Assembly: GCA_002633005.1 (NCBI GenBank)
Contig: NMRA01000912.1
Location: 4,027-68,026 of the forward strand
DNA from: Phoronis australis
Taxonomy: Eukaryota > Phoronida > Phoronidae
Direction of reading: 5' to 3'
Length of the DNA stretch: 64,000 nucleotides
This document shows positions 13,101-28,100 of the stretch, piece after piece (position 1 is the stretch's first letter; the number at the start of each line of letters is the position of its first letter). Made by a program: the position numbers and the translations under genes. The notes under the pieces were generated by a model. It ran no database searches. It was given only the letters and a program-made list of their open reading frames with translations, and was not told where the DNA came from.

Positions 13101-16100
13101 GGTAAAATTTTGAACAAAATAGTCGTACTGATGTTGCCCTAACTTCGTTTAAAGGGCTTCTTAAGTACATTGTTTGTGAATGCCTGCACCTTTTTCAATT
13201 TCTTGTGTGATGATTGCTATAATATAGAACCATTTCCTTATTCGAATACATTTGGCAGCCAGTAACTGCGCGTACCACATTTACACTGATTGCTACAAAT
13301 AATGTAATTAACTGGTCAGCGAGCATTTGCCTTGTTGTGTGTGGGTAGCAATGACGTGAGATAAACTTGTCTCTAGGCAGACAGCTGAGCTTGTAATTCT
13401 CTCTCTGCGGCTGTCCTTAGCAATTATCTCAGTATTTTACGGAATTCTGTATTTTAACAAAAAGCAATCAATTGGAAGTAACCTCTCGTGGCTTATGATT
13501 GTTCTTGACCTATATAGTACTCATGATGTTGGACAAGTGAAATTTTGTTTTAGAAAATTGGTCGAAAATAAAAGATTAAAAAGTGCGAGTTTATTAGTAG
13601 CTGTGTTTGCACTGTGTAGATGTCATAAAACAATATTATTTGCAAATTTCCTTATTGTTGCAAAGTGAAGAGTTGCCATATATCGCAAGAATAAACTTTG
13701 AGTCTGGCAAAATTTTACGTTTCTACATTGTGTGTGTTGGAAAGCTAAAGTCAGTCTGTTTTGATTTTGCCTTGTCTGCAGTACCATCTTATACTGTATG
13801 TTTGTGTTTGATCACGAGATTCATCTTCAGTTGATGTTTCCTAGGCAAAGTGCCACCAGGAACCGAAGCACGGAGTGCCTGGTCGTGGATGCCATACACG
13901 CGGCGGTGCGCTTCCACAAGGCCATGGCTGACGCCTGGATTAAGGTATCTGTTGCCTTTTGTTTTATGTGTCGTCCGCTTGTTGTTTGGATAATATGCGC
14001 AATGTGCTTGCCACCAAACAACATTTAAAAAGTTTTGAACACTTATAACAATGTTAGTGAGTTTAAAAAATACAAAAACAGCAATTTTAGCAAATATTTT
14101 AGTCCCAAATTCATGAATGTTCACCGTATGTGTTTTCTTTTTATGGTATAAAATCAGGAAAAAATATATCTTTGAAAGTGAAAACAGAGTGAGTGGGTGG
14201 CTATCAGGTCTACACATTCACATTGTTCATGACTTTTGTCCAGTTTAGCTTTTTGACAAAATTTCAGGCTATCGCTATCTTGCATACGTATTCAACTCTA
14301 ATGAATCTGAACAACCTTGACAAGACACCGTCATGTTTTGTCTGAAACCTAACACATACGGATTTTGTTTGATTCCAGGTTCTTGAGGCCGTCCAGACCG
14401 CGTCGGAGCACAAAGTTTTGGACATAATTGTCCTATTCGTCTTACACTTCAGCGGACGCAGAAAACCCATTGAAAGCCTTATCCGTAACAAAATCAGGGC
14501 TGGACATTTGTCAGAAGTGTTAATGCAAGCTGTACTGGGGTCTCACACGGGGGTTAGTGAAAATTTAAATGCTGATTGAAGGTCTAGTATTTGTGTCTTA
14601 AAACATGTTTACTGTTACTAAATCAATATAACAGAGTATTCCACACTCTTAAATTTGAAGTTTCCTTCCAAAGATTGCTCAGTAGGAAAATCTTGATGTC
14701 CTAAATTTTTATATATTGCATTTTTTTCAATAGCAGCGTAGTCGGAACATGAGACTAGATTTTCAACTTTTATAGGACCAGTATAATTTGGTAGCAGCCC
14801 TTCAGTAACACAAACTTCGTTGAAGGCACGTGTGTACTTTTTGTTTGACAGCTTAATACAGAATCGCTCGTAGTGTCTAAACAATCCCCTTTCTTCAGGC
14901 GTGCATCTATGTAGCAAAACACCGAGAGATGTAACAGTCAAACAAATTAAAACATTAGCTATTACTTTTATAGGACTCCAGAATAATGTCTGAAGTTACC
15001 TAACTTCGGAAAGTCATATCTGACCGGATTCATGTGAAACGTTCAGATTACTATGCTTTGTGTAGTATTCTCCAGGATGCTGTTAGGAATATTTTTAAAA
15101 TGTCCCATTTTGCATGAAGGTCTATCAAAAATAGGACTTTTATGATTTTCTTGAAGAAACTCGAACACTTTAATGAGCAAAAATTTCTGTCTGAACGAAA
15201 TACATTATTTCGGAAACAGGCGCATGGACATATATTCAGTACTAGGTGAATGGGGGCAATAATACGCATTTTGTGACAATGAACAATGACCGTAAACTTT
15301 TAAATCTGTATTTTATAGTGTTTAGTGATATTTGTGAATGCAACTTTGTCTCCAAATATTAGTTGCAACTGTGTCTTACAAAAGCAAGGCTTAGAATTTC
15401 CTCTTTTAGGAGGATTTCTTCATTTTTGGTTTCGATTTCCTCTCATTTGATTTCCAGTTTCCTCTTTTTCGTCTCTTTTTACCACTATTTTGACTTTGTT
15501 TATGCAAAAAAACATTTATTTCAGTTGAATTTTACGACACAAAAAATATTTCTGAATCTATCACACAAGCCTTTTTGGGCAACGATACATCACCCGGAAA
15601 ATATTCTTCTTTTTTGTCATTGGTCACTCCAAGCCTTGCAAAAGTCGGACCACTGACTGTTTTCTGTTCCTGCAAAGCCATGGATACACTTTACTGAGGT
15701 TTCAAGGTGTAATGATATTTTGCCGTTTTCTCCAGGTTTTAGGTGAATATTTTCCCTCCATTTTATCGCTGTCTGAGAAGTTCTTGCGGTCGCCAGAACC
15801 TGCGGTTTCTGCCATTGGTGCTGCCATGTACAAGACAGCCTTCTTGTCATTCGATGCTTACTATCAGCAGGTATTGAAAATTGTGTGTGTCGAAAATTGT
15901 TCGGAAATACAAGCATTACAACCACGAATTATATCCAATGGACCTTTCCACAATTTAGTGATGGATCTAGGATACCGTAAGTTGGAGCCCGACTACTATT
16001 TTCCAATTATGAAAAATGATGTCAACCTAGCTACTAAAAACAGCCTGATAAGGTATGCCCATTGGGGGGTATCTTAATTTTCCTGTGAACATCTANTTTC

Positions 16101-19100
16101 GATTTCCTCTCATTTGATTTCCAGTTTCCTCTTTTTCGTCTCTTTTTACCATTATTTTGACTTTATTTATGCAAAAAACATTTATTTCAGTTGAATTTTA
16201 CGACACAAAAATATTTCTGAATCACACAAGCCTTTTTGGGCAATGATACATCACCCGGAAAATATTCTTCTTTTTTGTCATTGGTCACTCCAAGCCCTGC
16301 AAAAGTCGGACCACTGACTGTTTTCTGTTCCTGCAAAGCCACGGATACACTTTACTGAGGTTTCAAGGTGTAATGATATTTTGCCGTTTTCTCCAGGTTT
16401 TAGGTGAATATTTTCCCTCCATTTTATCGCTGTCTGAGAAGTTCTTGCGGTCGCCAGAACCTGCGGTTTCTGCCATTGGTGCTGCCATGTACAAGACAGC
16501 CTTCTTGTCATTCGATGCTTACTATCAGCAGGTATTGAAAATTGTGTGTGTGTCAAAAAATTGTTTGGAAATACAAGCATTGCAACCACAAATTTTTCCA
16601 ATGGACCTTTCCACAATTTAGTGATGGATCTAGGATACCGTAAGTTGGAGCCCGACTACTATTTTCCAATTATGAAAAATGATGTCAACCTAGCTACTAA
16701 AAACAGCCTGATAAGGTATGCCCATGGGGGGAGGTACCTTAATTCGCCTGTGAACATCTAAGTGACGTGGAGATTTATGGGATATCCTGGCGAGACAAAG
16801 CTCCACCTGGTGCCTTGATTTTCCAGTAGCAGTTAAACATTTGCCATTCACCTCTATCAGGAAAAAGGCTAAGGTCAACCTTGAACCTTCATGAGTGAAG
16901 GAATGTGCTTTAGGGAGACTGCCTGTGTGGCTGGTGAGGGAGACGGATTAGCCATCCCATAAGTTTTGTCGTGAGGCATTGGTAATTTTCAGCCATAGAA
17001 GAAAATTTCTGCATAGTGAGAAACGGCTGGAATTTCATTTCTTTCCAATGGTATGTTCAGTTACATGATAGTTATGATCACTGAATGTGCTGTTCTGTGT
17101 CTCGGTCTAGTTCATCTTTTTCTCCACAGGAAATTATTGGCAGTCTTGTGGTTCATATCGGAGGGTTTGAAGGAGAAGTTGACTCCTCCTTGGACGTTTT
17201 ACTGGACTTAGTACAAACCAACACCTCCGCATTGGGCCAGTTCGCAATATTTATCAAGGTATTGACAGGTTTTGAAAATGAACGAGTCAACTTTTTCGAC
17301 AATCTTAGAGACTCCAGAATTAACGCATTTCTCTGACTTAGAAGTCTTCTGTTTTTTGCTGATTAGCGTCATGCAGCCGTCACCTGCATGAGTCATCCAA
17401 ATATCAGTTTTGAAAAATAACTGAACATCCTCTTTTTCCACTTTTAATACCGGAGACTTCAAAAACAATCTTTTCCTACTAGAAATGTGCTGTTCTGTCA
17501 ATAATCGGCTGATATGAGACATTTGTAATGTTTATATTCTCTCTGTGTTGAACAGTGCCACCTCATTTTTGCTATGTGTAATCGTGCATATTTTTGTTGT
17601 CAGCAACTAGCACCTGTGGTAATTTTAATTTTTTGTGTTAATGAACTTTACTTTAACTTTTTCTCAGCAATGCTAAACGTGTGCATATTTTACTCAGTTT
17701 TGCTAGGAATGAAATATTTTGATAATTATTAAAAAGTTTGCTTAAATTGTCTACTTTTTGTTTTGTAAAGAGACTGTGGGACAATGTTTTCTCTCTCCCT
17801 TTCAATCTATCACGTATAACACTTGGTTTTGTTGTAGTGTTTGGTATTTTATTTTAAAACATCCGCATCCGGTAAGATAGTCAAAATTAAGACAAAACTT
17901 GAGTCAAAAACTTAATAAGTCAAACTTAAGATCTCTTTCTTGAAACAGTTTTGAGACAAATTTAAGTATACCTTCATCTTAAAATTGACTGAAATTTAAT
18001 TTTGTCATATCTAACTTGGAACGGGCCCCTTCACATTTTTGTTTTATTGTTGTACTATATTGTGCATTTTTTAAAATTTGCAGGGTGTGCTTGATTATCT
18101 AGACAACATGTCATTGTCTCAGATCCGTAAACTCTACTCAGTCCTTAGTTCATTGGCCTTCAGGGGAGACAATGATGAAAGCTTGATCCAGGTAGGTGTT
18201 ATCTTGTACTTGAGCAGGGTAAAGAAACAATCCAGTGGCTGGATTATATATGTGTATATATTCTGCCTATCAGCATAGGGCTGCAGTTGATTCAAACACA
18301 GAGTCAGCGTTAGTTAGATTGTTTGTAAAAAATCTCAATGAATTTTTCTGTATTTAATTTTCGCCTAGCTTTGTTGAACCTCTGTCAAAACTTGTGTAGA
18401 AAATTGTAAGAAAATAATAACTGCAGTTAGTTAGAAAATTAGTAAAAGAACTATCAGTTTCTCATCAAGAAGGCAGATTTTCAGTTCGGTCTAGAAACTG
18501 CCACCAGTGCATTTAAAATGAATTGAATGACATCTGATTGTACTACTCAATCACTCTGTCTTTCAGGATGACATGCACATTCTCATTCGTAAGCAACTGT
18601 CCAATAGCAGCCCTCGTTACAAACGTATGGGTGTGATTGGTGCTTTGATGGTGGTTGACAGCCTGGCAGGAATCCGCAGGTAATACTGTCATCGGTTTAG
18701 TGTTGCCAAAATTTAACAGTGTTAACTTTGTAGAATTTACTATTAACGCTATTTTTTGTGATATCAAGGAGACATGATGTAATACTCCATCACTAGATGG
18801 CGATGTGGTGGTTGGTAGACCATGTTCTGTATATTTGTATGGGTTTAATGCAGTGAGATATTTCCAGTATTTTTTGCGGTCATCATGCCGTCAAATTGCC
18901 GCTGTTATGTGGTGAGATATTCCAACAATTCACACAAAGGTGTCAACCACTGTCTCAAAGATGTACGTGTAAGACAAAAATTGTTTTGCCCCTGTCAACT
19001 TGGCTTGTCTTGCACGCCAGAATTACGGTATGAATTCTTAAGTTTGGGACACAATATGGAAGTCAGATGAAATTCCATTTTGTCAAATTTCTCAAAAAAT

Positions 19101-22100
19101 GACTTTTCAAGAAAATTTACATTTTTGGAATAGCTATTGTCAAACAAAATTTGTAATATTTTGAGCATTTTCAACAATGAATGTGGGAAGCAATTATTTT
19201 TGTCCTAAATTGAAAAATTTCTATGGTAAGAATTTGGTCAAGTGAAAGACAATGCCAAAGAGCTGTATGTAAATTGTTTACTATTAGTGACTTACGATAC
19301 ATTCGCATTTTGCTTTGATGCTGTCCCGTCAATAATTTTTATTCCAGCTGGGGTCGCTTCTGCGCATTCAAGTTGCATTATATCTTTTGGACATTTGGCT
19401 TGCTGGATCAATGGATACACACTGACTTTACTGGTTGAATTCAATTCCATTGTGCCGCTGTAAACATTAGAGGCTATTTAAAATATTGACTGTCTGGTAG
19501 TTTTCATAAAAAGTGGACTCATCTGTTTCTTTTCATAAAAAGTTGGCAAATTCTGGAAGCAAAGGTTTTCGTCTAATTTTCTGCTTTGGCTAAATCAGTA
19601 TTTAATTTTAGATACTAATAGACATAAATATAGAAACAATGCTATGGTGGGCACATTTCAGCACTTTGTATTGCTCTTCTTTGTTTCGTACAGCTGAGGC
19701 CAAAACATGTGGTACAATTTTGAGCATTTGCAGCTAAATATAGAAACATGACAATTTTAGGAATTTTTTGTCCCCATTGTAGAATTATCGTACTTAATCT
19801 CAAGGCTTAGGGTATATTGTTGGTACGAAAGACCGTGTTGTGTACTTCTATTCACTGTGTTACTACCTCTGTGTAGTGGTACGGGCCAGTCAACGTCCAG
19901 TGCTGATGTCAGCGCCCTCTCGCAGCAGTCATACAAACAAGTGATACAGCTGTTACAGCTGGTGAAACAATGCAGTGTCTCGTGTCCTGAGGTACTGGCC
20001 CTTTTTATGGATGAGCTGGCCAACATTGTCCGCAAAGGGCAGCTTGACGCCCAGATACAGGTAGGTACATATGCTCAGTAGTAGTGGAAATTTGAATTTT
20101 TTCAGAATCACCGAAACCTTTCTCATTCAAGGCTCGATTCTGGCATTGTTTGCTATGATAGGCAAAAAAACCGTGACTGCTGATGGCGCTGCCTATGCTA
20201 GCAGACGAAGATTGACTTGCATATGGGGTGACTTCGCACCCAGTTTATGTGACTTTTAAAATACCAGATGAAATGTGCGAGGAGACTGCTTCATTACCCT
20301 GAATTTCAAAAAAAATTTTTAGTGCGGTAACGGAATCGAATTTACTCTTTTGGAATCGATTACGATTCAAAGGTTTTCTTTAACAATGATGTCGCCGATA
20401 ACTTATTGTGTCGTAACACCAGTGTATTGTTGTCCGTCTCCAAGTAGTAGCTCTCTTCATGGAGGAGCTAGGTAACATTGTACGCAAGGGGCGACTAGAC
20501 CCCAGATACTGTTCCTCTAAGGAATGTCACCTTTCTATACGTCTTGGCTTTCTTCAATGAGAACTTCAATTTCGTACTGTGAGCATAGCTACATATATTC
20601 ATCTCTGCTGTGTTGGCCAACCATGACACGAATCATCGACTCTCGCTACCTTTTAAAGTCATTAGAATATACTGTGGAGAAAGCAGGATTTTCTGTCATT
20701 CTGACTTAAACCAAGAATGCTATTTTGTTCTTTTGTTTCACAGGCTTGGATCAGTGAGAACGTCATCAGTAACTTCCAAGAAGATTATGTGGTGGACATT
20801 GAACCTATTAAAGAGTGAGTCACTCATTGATGTTTTTTGTTTTAAGCCAATTACATTCCGTGATATTTTTTATGTTTAAAGCACCAATTTTTGACTACGT
20901 CCTCTTATTCAAACATGGCTGTCATGTTTATTAATGAATCCGTGATAAGGAAATGGATTTAGGAATCACTTTTGCATGGCATTAGTTCAATTGGCAAAAC
21001 ATATTGATAGTATTATGGAGCTTCTCCTTTCCAGTTGTTTTTTGTTGTCATAGTTACATCCGCTGTGTTAATTTATTATTAGATTACTGTTAATTAATTA
21101 CTGTACAGCTATTTATTAAGTCAGGCAAACGTGTCTTGAAAATTAATGTACTAGCCATGATTTATAGACAACAGGTGATTGAACACCAGGTTGTTTTCTA
21201 CGCTTCATTCCTCATCAAGTTTTGGTGGGGGGATTTGCTTTCGTGGAGAACTAAAGTTTCACGGAGACTGCTGGGAACCGCCCTTGGTCAGGACAGGGTG
21301 TGAAAGCTCAGCTCTACCCTTTGTACATTTGCATTAATTTTGTGTAGGAGTCTGGATAAATGTTCAAATTTGACTAAATTGAGTAGATCGTATCTCAGAA
21401 GTGGCCGATCGTATTCACATAAAGCTTTCTAATTCTATGCTTTGATGCTCTGCTCTCCAATGGGCTCTGTTACGTTTTGTTTAAAAAATGTTACACTTTT
21501 CATTCGGAGAGGCTTTCAAAACATACAGGACTTTTGTGATTTCAAGTTGCTTAAGACAAAAACGAAATGATATTTTAGAAATCTAGAACAGTATTTTGAA
21601 AACTCATCCATAACATTTTTATCAAATATAATTTGGTCATGTTATTGATACCGTTGTGCCTTTTTTTGCTTAATTGTACTTAAAAAACACGATCATGTGA
21701 CCTAATTAATGGCAGAGTTAAGACTTTATATGTGTACTTTTACATTTATTTACTAGTTAAAATCTGATAGTTTTGTAGATGTTTGGCTTAAAACGCAAAC
21801 TTGTCCATAAGGCCCTACATCACCTTAACTACTTTATTCATGAACAGAGATAGCAATGTGAGCTCAAATTAAAGCTCACGTCAAAAGGGAAAAGACATTC
21901 AACTTCATCAGTCTTTATACTTCCACTGGCACAAGTAAAGTTATGACCACCAGAGGGCACCAAACAACATGTAGAAGTGCCACAGTACTGAACTATTCAT
22001 CACCAAGTACTAACCACTGAGCATCCTTCATGCCTGTTTCGTAATTACAGCACCACTACACTCCTCCCCATGGCCTACAACTATGGTTTGGATGACGAGA

Positions 22101-25100
22101 CTGAGAGCACTATTGCAATAAACCTTATGCCTCTCGTCTTCGACAGTCTCAAGAGTAGCAATGTAAAAAAGGAAAGGTAAGTGCTGTCTATGATGGCAAG
22201 TGTTACTCACCATTTACCATTATGATTGTTGGTTTGCAGCGTTGTCACCATTTTCGAACCTTTGGCAGCAAGTTGTAAATTAAGTTCCCGATAGTGCAAA
22301 AATATATTTAAGGTAACTGACTTGCAGTCATCGAGGATTCAGAAAATATATAAAAGCTTGTTGGTTGAAAATGGTTTGATGAAATGTGATAGATGTCATG
22401 ATGGTTTGTAGTTTCTTGAACAAATGTTGCAAAGTAACGAAAATAAATTGATACAGTCACATGTATCGCAATGTATAGATGTGATGTTAGAAGTAAGATT
22501 CCATTTGGTAAGCATGTGATATTTGTTGGTTCCGTTATTTTCAGCCGTGTGTCACCGGTGTGCCTGGCTCCACAGTTCAGACTGTTGAGCTCATGTGAAC
22601 TAGTGCAGAACAATGGCGACCTTGAAAGTATCGATGCCTTGCTTGGTAGGTACCTCTGAACTGAAGCCTGTTCAATGAAACAGGTTTGCCTTTTCTCAGA
22701 CATCTATTGAGTAAATTAGCTATTAAAGGATCTGGCCCTTGACTCGAACATTTTTGATGTTGGCTATTCTTCAGCTGGTAACTACCAATTATATTTGAAT
22801 ATACTTAAAGCGGCGTTTGACTCGTGCTTTCTGCCTTGTAAGAAAAACAACTTTGATTTACCCGGCATACGAAATTCGTATCAAATTGTATCTGAGTCAC
22901 AACAAGTGTGGTTTCTGAGCGTTGAAAGGACTTACGAGTTCAAAGGTCACAAAATTTGATGCCATGACATAACCTTAAAGTGTATGAGCTTGATCTGAAG
23001 ACTATTAGATCTTGCTGAGCCCACAAGGGGGAGTCTAATCTTTGTACTCGAAATCAAACTCGAAATTATTTTTGACATTTTCTGCTGTATTATTGTACGA
23101 ACTCAAGATATGTGTACTATTCTATGCTAGAGTAAGTTTTGGTGTTGGTGGATGACCGTCTATTCCAAATTTGCAGTTGGTGACCCCTAGATTCAAGCAA
23201 GAAATTGGATTAAAAACTCGAGATTTCGAGTATAAGCTTGAAATTTTGACTTCAGCTCAAACCTTATATCTTGAATGCTGGGGCCATCGTGCGCAAATTA
23301 GGAAAACTATCTTCCACGTAAATCTACAGGTTGTGCTGTTCTGTCCTTCCGTGAGGAGATATTGGCCAAAGTTGAGAGCCTGTCAAGACAAGAGCGTGAA
23401 GCAGCCTGCACTACCATGTTCTATATGATCAACTGGTTCCGGGAGGTATGAACTCTGTCATAGCATAAACATTAGCTTTGCCACTGGAGTGAGTGCCATT
23501 TAAAGAATGATATAGTGGACATTTTTTAGGTAATATCATTATTACCTTGGAACATGCCATTTCACACAATGACGAGTGTTGAATGTTTTTGCTGTGTTCA
23601 CAAAAATTTTAAGCATGAAATAAGGTGTAACACTTCTCGTTTTGTATGGCTCTATTGGGAATGTAGTTTATAGATTAATGAGATGGTATTTTTGGTTTAA
23701 AAATCCTTCCATTCTTATTTTGTCTTACTTTGAAGTTGGTATTTTTTGACCCGTCAAAGCAGCACTCTACATAACTGTAAATTGAAGTTTATCTAGAAGC
23801 AACATTGGCTTGATAATAAGTATAAATTTTCATGTCATACTAATTGCTATATTCATTGTTATAATTTCTGTCCAGGTTGGCCCGAAAAACTTTAATAAAT
23901 TTTGCAAATGTGTGTTTGTTTCTAGGTGGGTTGACTCAGGTAAATTTTCAGACTAACCTTTGCTGTGCCTTGTGAAAAAAATTGCCTTTAGTTTGTACCT
24001 TGTCTCTTTCTGCCTGTTGTTTCCTTTTGCAGGTCATTGTGAAGAAGTGCTCCTGCCGTACCATTCCTCATAGTTTTAGACAGATCCAACAAGCATTGTA
24101 TTGGAAACTTTTTATTTCTAATGATAAATTGTCGTGGGAACTAGAGTTTAAGACTTGTGTTATAAATGTTTTTTGATTTGGATATCTCAATCTTATATTT
24201 CTAGGTTGTAAATGGTTTTGCCAGTCAGTCCAATTCAGAAATGAAGGCAAAAGTAATCTCGCGGCTTCACAATGTAACGGACATTCATGGATACTTGGAA
24301 AAATGTTTGGCAGGTGAGCGTCTATCTTTGTGCCTCAGTGGCAAGTGCGTTGGACTCTCAGTTGAAAGGGTGTGGGTTCAATGGTAGACTTTCAAATAGC
24401 AACATGGCGACCGGTCACGTGGGACCAAGTACCAGTGGCCTCTAGAGGACGAGGAGGTATTTTATAACTTTTGTTTAAAACACATTCCTTTTAATCACAT
24501 GCACTGTTGTAAAAGGTTTTTTCACTAACTTAAGTCAAACTGTTCCCCTATGCCACCCGCTGTGAAGACAAAGTAACTTCTTGTTCAGCTAGGTGGCGAT
24601 ATGGGTCACCTGTCCCACATGATCAACCCCCTTTGCTTCCTGAAAGTCTCCCATTACTGGCTGCAAGGATGCATCTGTGTCCTTGTGCACAGAAGTTTAT
24701 CTGCATTGCTCCAGTCGACTTAGCTTTAGTGTATGAATGAGTTCCTGGCAGGAGTAACCTGCAGTGGATGTGTGGCTTATACAGGGAGAGTTGGTGAGAG
24801 AGGCAGGCTGGCTTCCCTGGTGTTTACTAACAGTACAAACCAAAACATTTCGAAGGAAGTGTCTTGGAATTTCGCGTCACGACAACTGGGTGGAAATCGA
24901 ATTCATCGTCGGAATAGTCCTCCTGCACGACTGAGAATGAAGAGAAATTACCAGGAAAACGGTGTTTTGTACGATTACTTTTCAATCGTACTGTACCTTG
25001 TTATTGATAAGTCAATAGAAAGTTTTACTAAGCAAGTCTTCGAAATCCAGTGTCATCACTTTACATGTCAGATTTCTTCGCTAGATGTCATTCAAATAGA

Positions 25101-28100
25101 AACAGCTTCAGTACACTAACGAACTGTATGATGGTTGCCATGGCAACATCACGATGCGCTGTAATGACCCGCTCTTAATGTTACCCACGATTAGTTGTCT
25201 GTTGCCGTTTCAGCCACGCCTAACTTTTCCCCGCCACCTGCTAACTTTGTTTGCGAGTTCACCCCACCTGTGTCCGCCCCGCCCAGTGGTCAGCAGAGGT
25301 CCAAGAAGGGGAAAAAGGTGGCGGCTAAAAGGTTAGTCAATTTTTACATAAAATCTATAGTTCAAAAAATTTTTCGCCATTTAATGAAGTGATCGGGAGA
25401 GGGAGTGAGAGGGAAAAATTTATTGGGAACCATAAATACACAAATGTGTACAAAAAATTACAGCATACTATACGTGGTTCATAGGGGGCGCTGGATGGTA
25501 TAGAACCATTTATGTCATAAGCCACCATGACAGTTCATTGATTAATACACTGCTTATCAATTAAATTGGACATGATCATATCTCAAACTAAGTTCTGTAT
25601 CAAGAAAAAAGCCATATAATAGAAAGAAAACAGGACATTACACTTGATTTACTATGGCAGTGACATCATCCAAATTACTGTTTGCATTCTTCTCTACATT
25701 AGTGAGAAGTTTGTTTCCTGAAAACCTTTTACTAAAGAACAGTCAGAACAGGTGAATAATATCCTCTGACTTCATGACAGGAAGCTGCTTAAAGCAAAAC
25801 CTCTAGCCTCTATTTGTAACAATATCATATTTGTTGCAATTATTCTATGGACCATTCTCATCTGTGCATGCATAGTTAATTGGGCTAAAGTTAAGAGTAT
25901 TCTGCGAAATGGCTTGCTATTTGTCATTTGACTTTTTAACTCCAAAAACATGTTACCATTTTGGTAAAAAACAGAAAAATTTATTACTTTTTTGCTAAAA
26001 TGTGATGCGTTTAACTTAGCAGTTATGTGGCAAAAACTTTATTCCATTATCAATGGTGAAACGGAGTGTAAGACAAGATGTCTGACTTGAACCTCAAGTA
26101 ACCCCTTGTGAAACAATGTCCTGCCAATGTCTGCACTAAGATCTTTCTGTTTCAGTGCCAAAAACAAAACTGACTTGAGTTCTACAGCCAATGATGTCTA
26201 CCAGTTTTCCAGCCAGGCAGTAAGTCATTGTGGATGCATAAAAGGTCACTAGACACTGCTCTCTTGAGCGTCCAGGGATTTGGAATAAATCGTGTGCATT
26301 TGAAACATCGTAAGAAAAAGTACCCATAATTCCTGGTTTGGCATAGTGTCGCGAGTTCTACTTACAGAGACCCAGATGGCAGCACGGTATTTCATTATGT
26401 AACAAAATGCTAAGTCAGTGTATTATCATTCCAGGGATTTTTTCATTAGTAAACATTTAGTATGTTAGTATGGAGTTTTCTCACTTCAAGACAGTCGCAC
26501 GTTTCAAAGCCATTGACTAACTAGCACTTTGTAAGGTGGGGCACAGTGGTGTCTAAGGTAAAATAGGCCGTCAGTTTAAATTTTATGCACCCACATATAA
26601 ATATGAGCATGAGCGACTACCGGTGTGCCCCCTAGTGGCAATTTTATTTTTTTTCTGTTTACCGGTCTGTATCTTCGAAAGTTCTCAACGGATTTTCATA
26701 AAATTTTGCAAATAGGTATTTGTTAGTGAGATGACACTACCTTCTGTTTTCGGTTGGATTCAAGGTATTTCGCACCACCTAGTGGCTATTTTTATTGTTT
26801 TCGAGTCTATCAACCAAACCAATCTGAGGATAGTTGTGAAAATTGGCATGTATGTTTCTATTGTGAAGAGGACGTCTAACGATGACTTTAAGACGACTTC
26901 AGACTGTTGTGGCGCCTCCTAGTTGCAGTTTTGTTTTTTGTGTGTTTGTGAAAACTTGTCTAGTTTCATTTCAAACCAATCAATAAAGATTAAAAGACAT
27001 GAATTCAGCAACTGTCATGATGGGGAATGTTTTTTACTTTTGTGGTGTGTACTGTTGTTCTTTTAAGAATTCATTTTATGTTAATGACATGTACATCAAC
27101 CCTCTGTTCAGACCACCCAGTCAACACAGAACAACGATAAAGCAGTGTCAGTTGAAAAAGCTATTAACCTGGAAGCGTACAGACCATTCTTCAGGTAAGT
27201 GACTCCTGTTGACTTTTCAATTAACTAATGCGCACACGACCAGCTTTTTTCTACCCTTACCCTGTGCACATGGGAGAACACTGAGCAAAAAAAACCTGAA
27301 AGGTGTAAAGTACGTACAGTTCCCAGCCAGTCATATTTCCGTTATGCATTACACAAGGCTTGGAATTTTCCGCGGAAACGCCGATTTCCGCTTTTTTCTC
27401 TTCTCCCTCCGTGCATTTTTGTTATATTTCCGTGAAAAAAAATTGGATTTGCCATAAATTTTCCGCCGTAAATTGGTTTTTAACAGCGGCGTTGCCAATG
27501 ATTCGAAAAGCGGAAACTGCTCTTTATGTTTTGGAGGAACGAAAATTGTAATTGCCGGGGCACCTGGGATAGCGTGGTTCATCAATGGCGTCTGCATACG
27601 GTATTAGTCGCGGTGACAAATAGTGCGATTATGCGGCCAAAAATGCATGGAGCTTGGAGTAGACAGAATATTTCGGGGAAAAAGTGGATAAAAGAAATGT
27701 TCAATGTTTTCTCGAACGACTTAAGTCTGGGTTTGCACTCTGTAAACGTTGATTGACAATTACGGCGTGTGTAGCCGAATCACGGAGGACCACCTGAAAA
27801 TAATGAAACACAAGAAAAAAAACGCATTCTGATGGGAAATACAACCGTAACCGGTAATTCGTTGGATTGGAATCATGGGATGTGAGTGATGTTTGAAATT
27901 TTGTTTGATCCCATGTGCAAGCCCGTGCCAGTAGTTGGCAAGTTGCTAGGCCCGAGTCCAATATACTACGTGCCGCTGAAATGGGATACAAAGTGCTATT
28001 TTTGTTACTGCAATTGTGTTTTAAATTGCCGTTGATGTATTCCAATATATTTTGACATTTTTCATGGTTTATTTTTGTTAAAATGTGTAGTTTTGACCAA

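Noticed and set aside
24032-24090. A possible extra FANCD2 exon after ttttgcag at 24023-24033
   Set aside because: It has a good acceptor but the reading ([11 protein letters not shown]) matches nothing in FANCD2, and exons 20 and 21 join perfectly without it.
24733-25119. A 128-codon open frame in intron 21
   Set aside because: No recognisable domain or similarity, and it lies in an intron without splice or promoter support.
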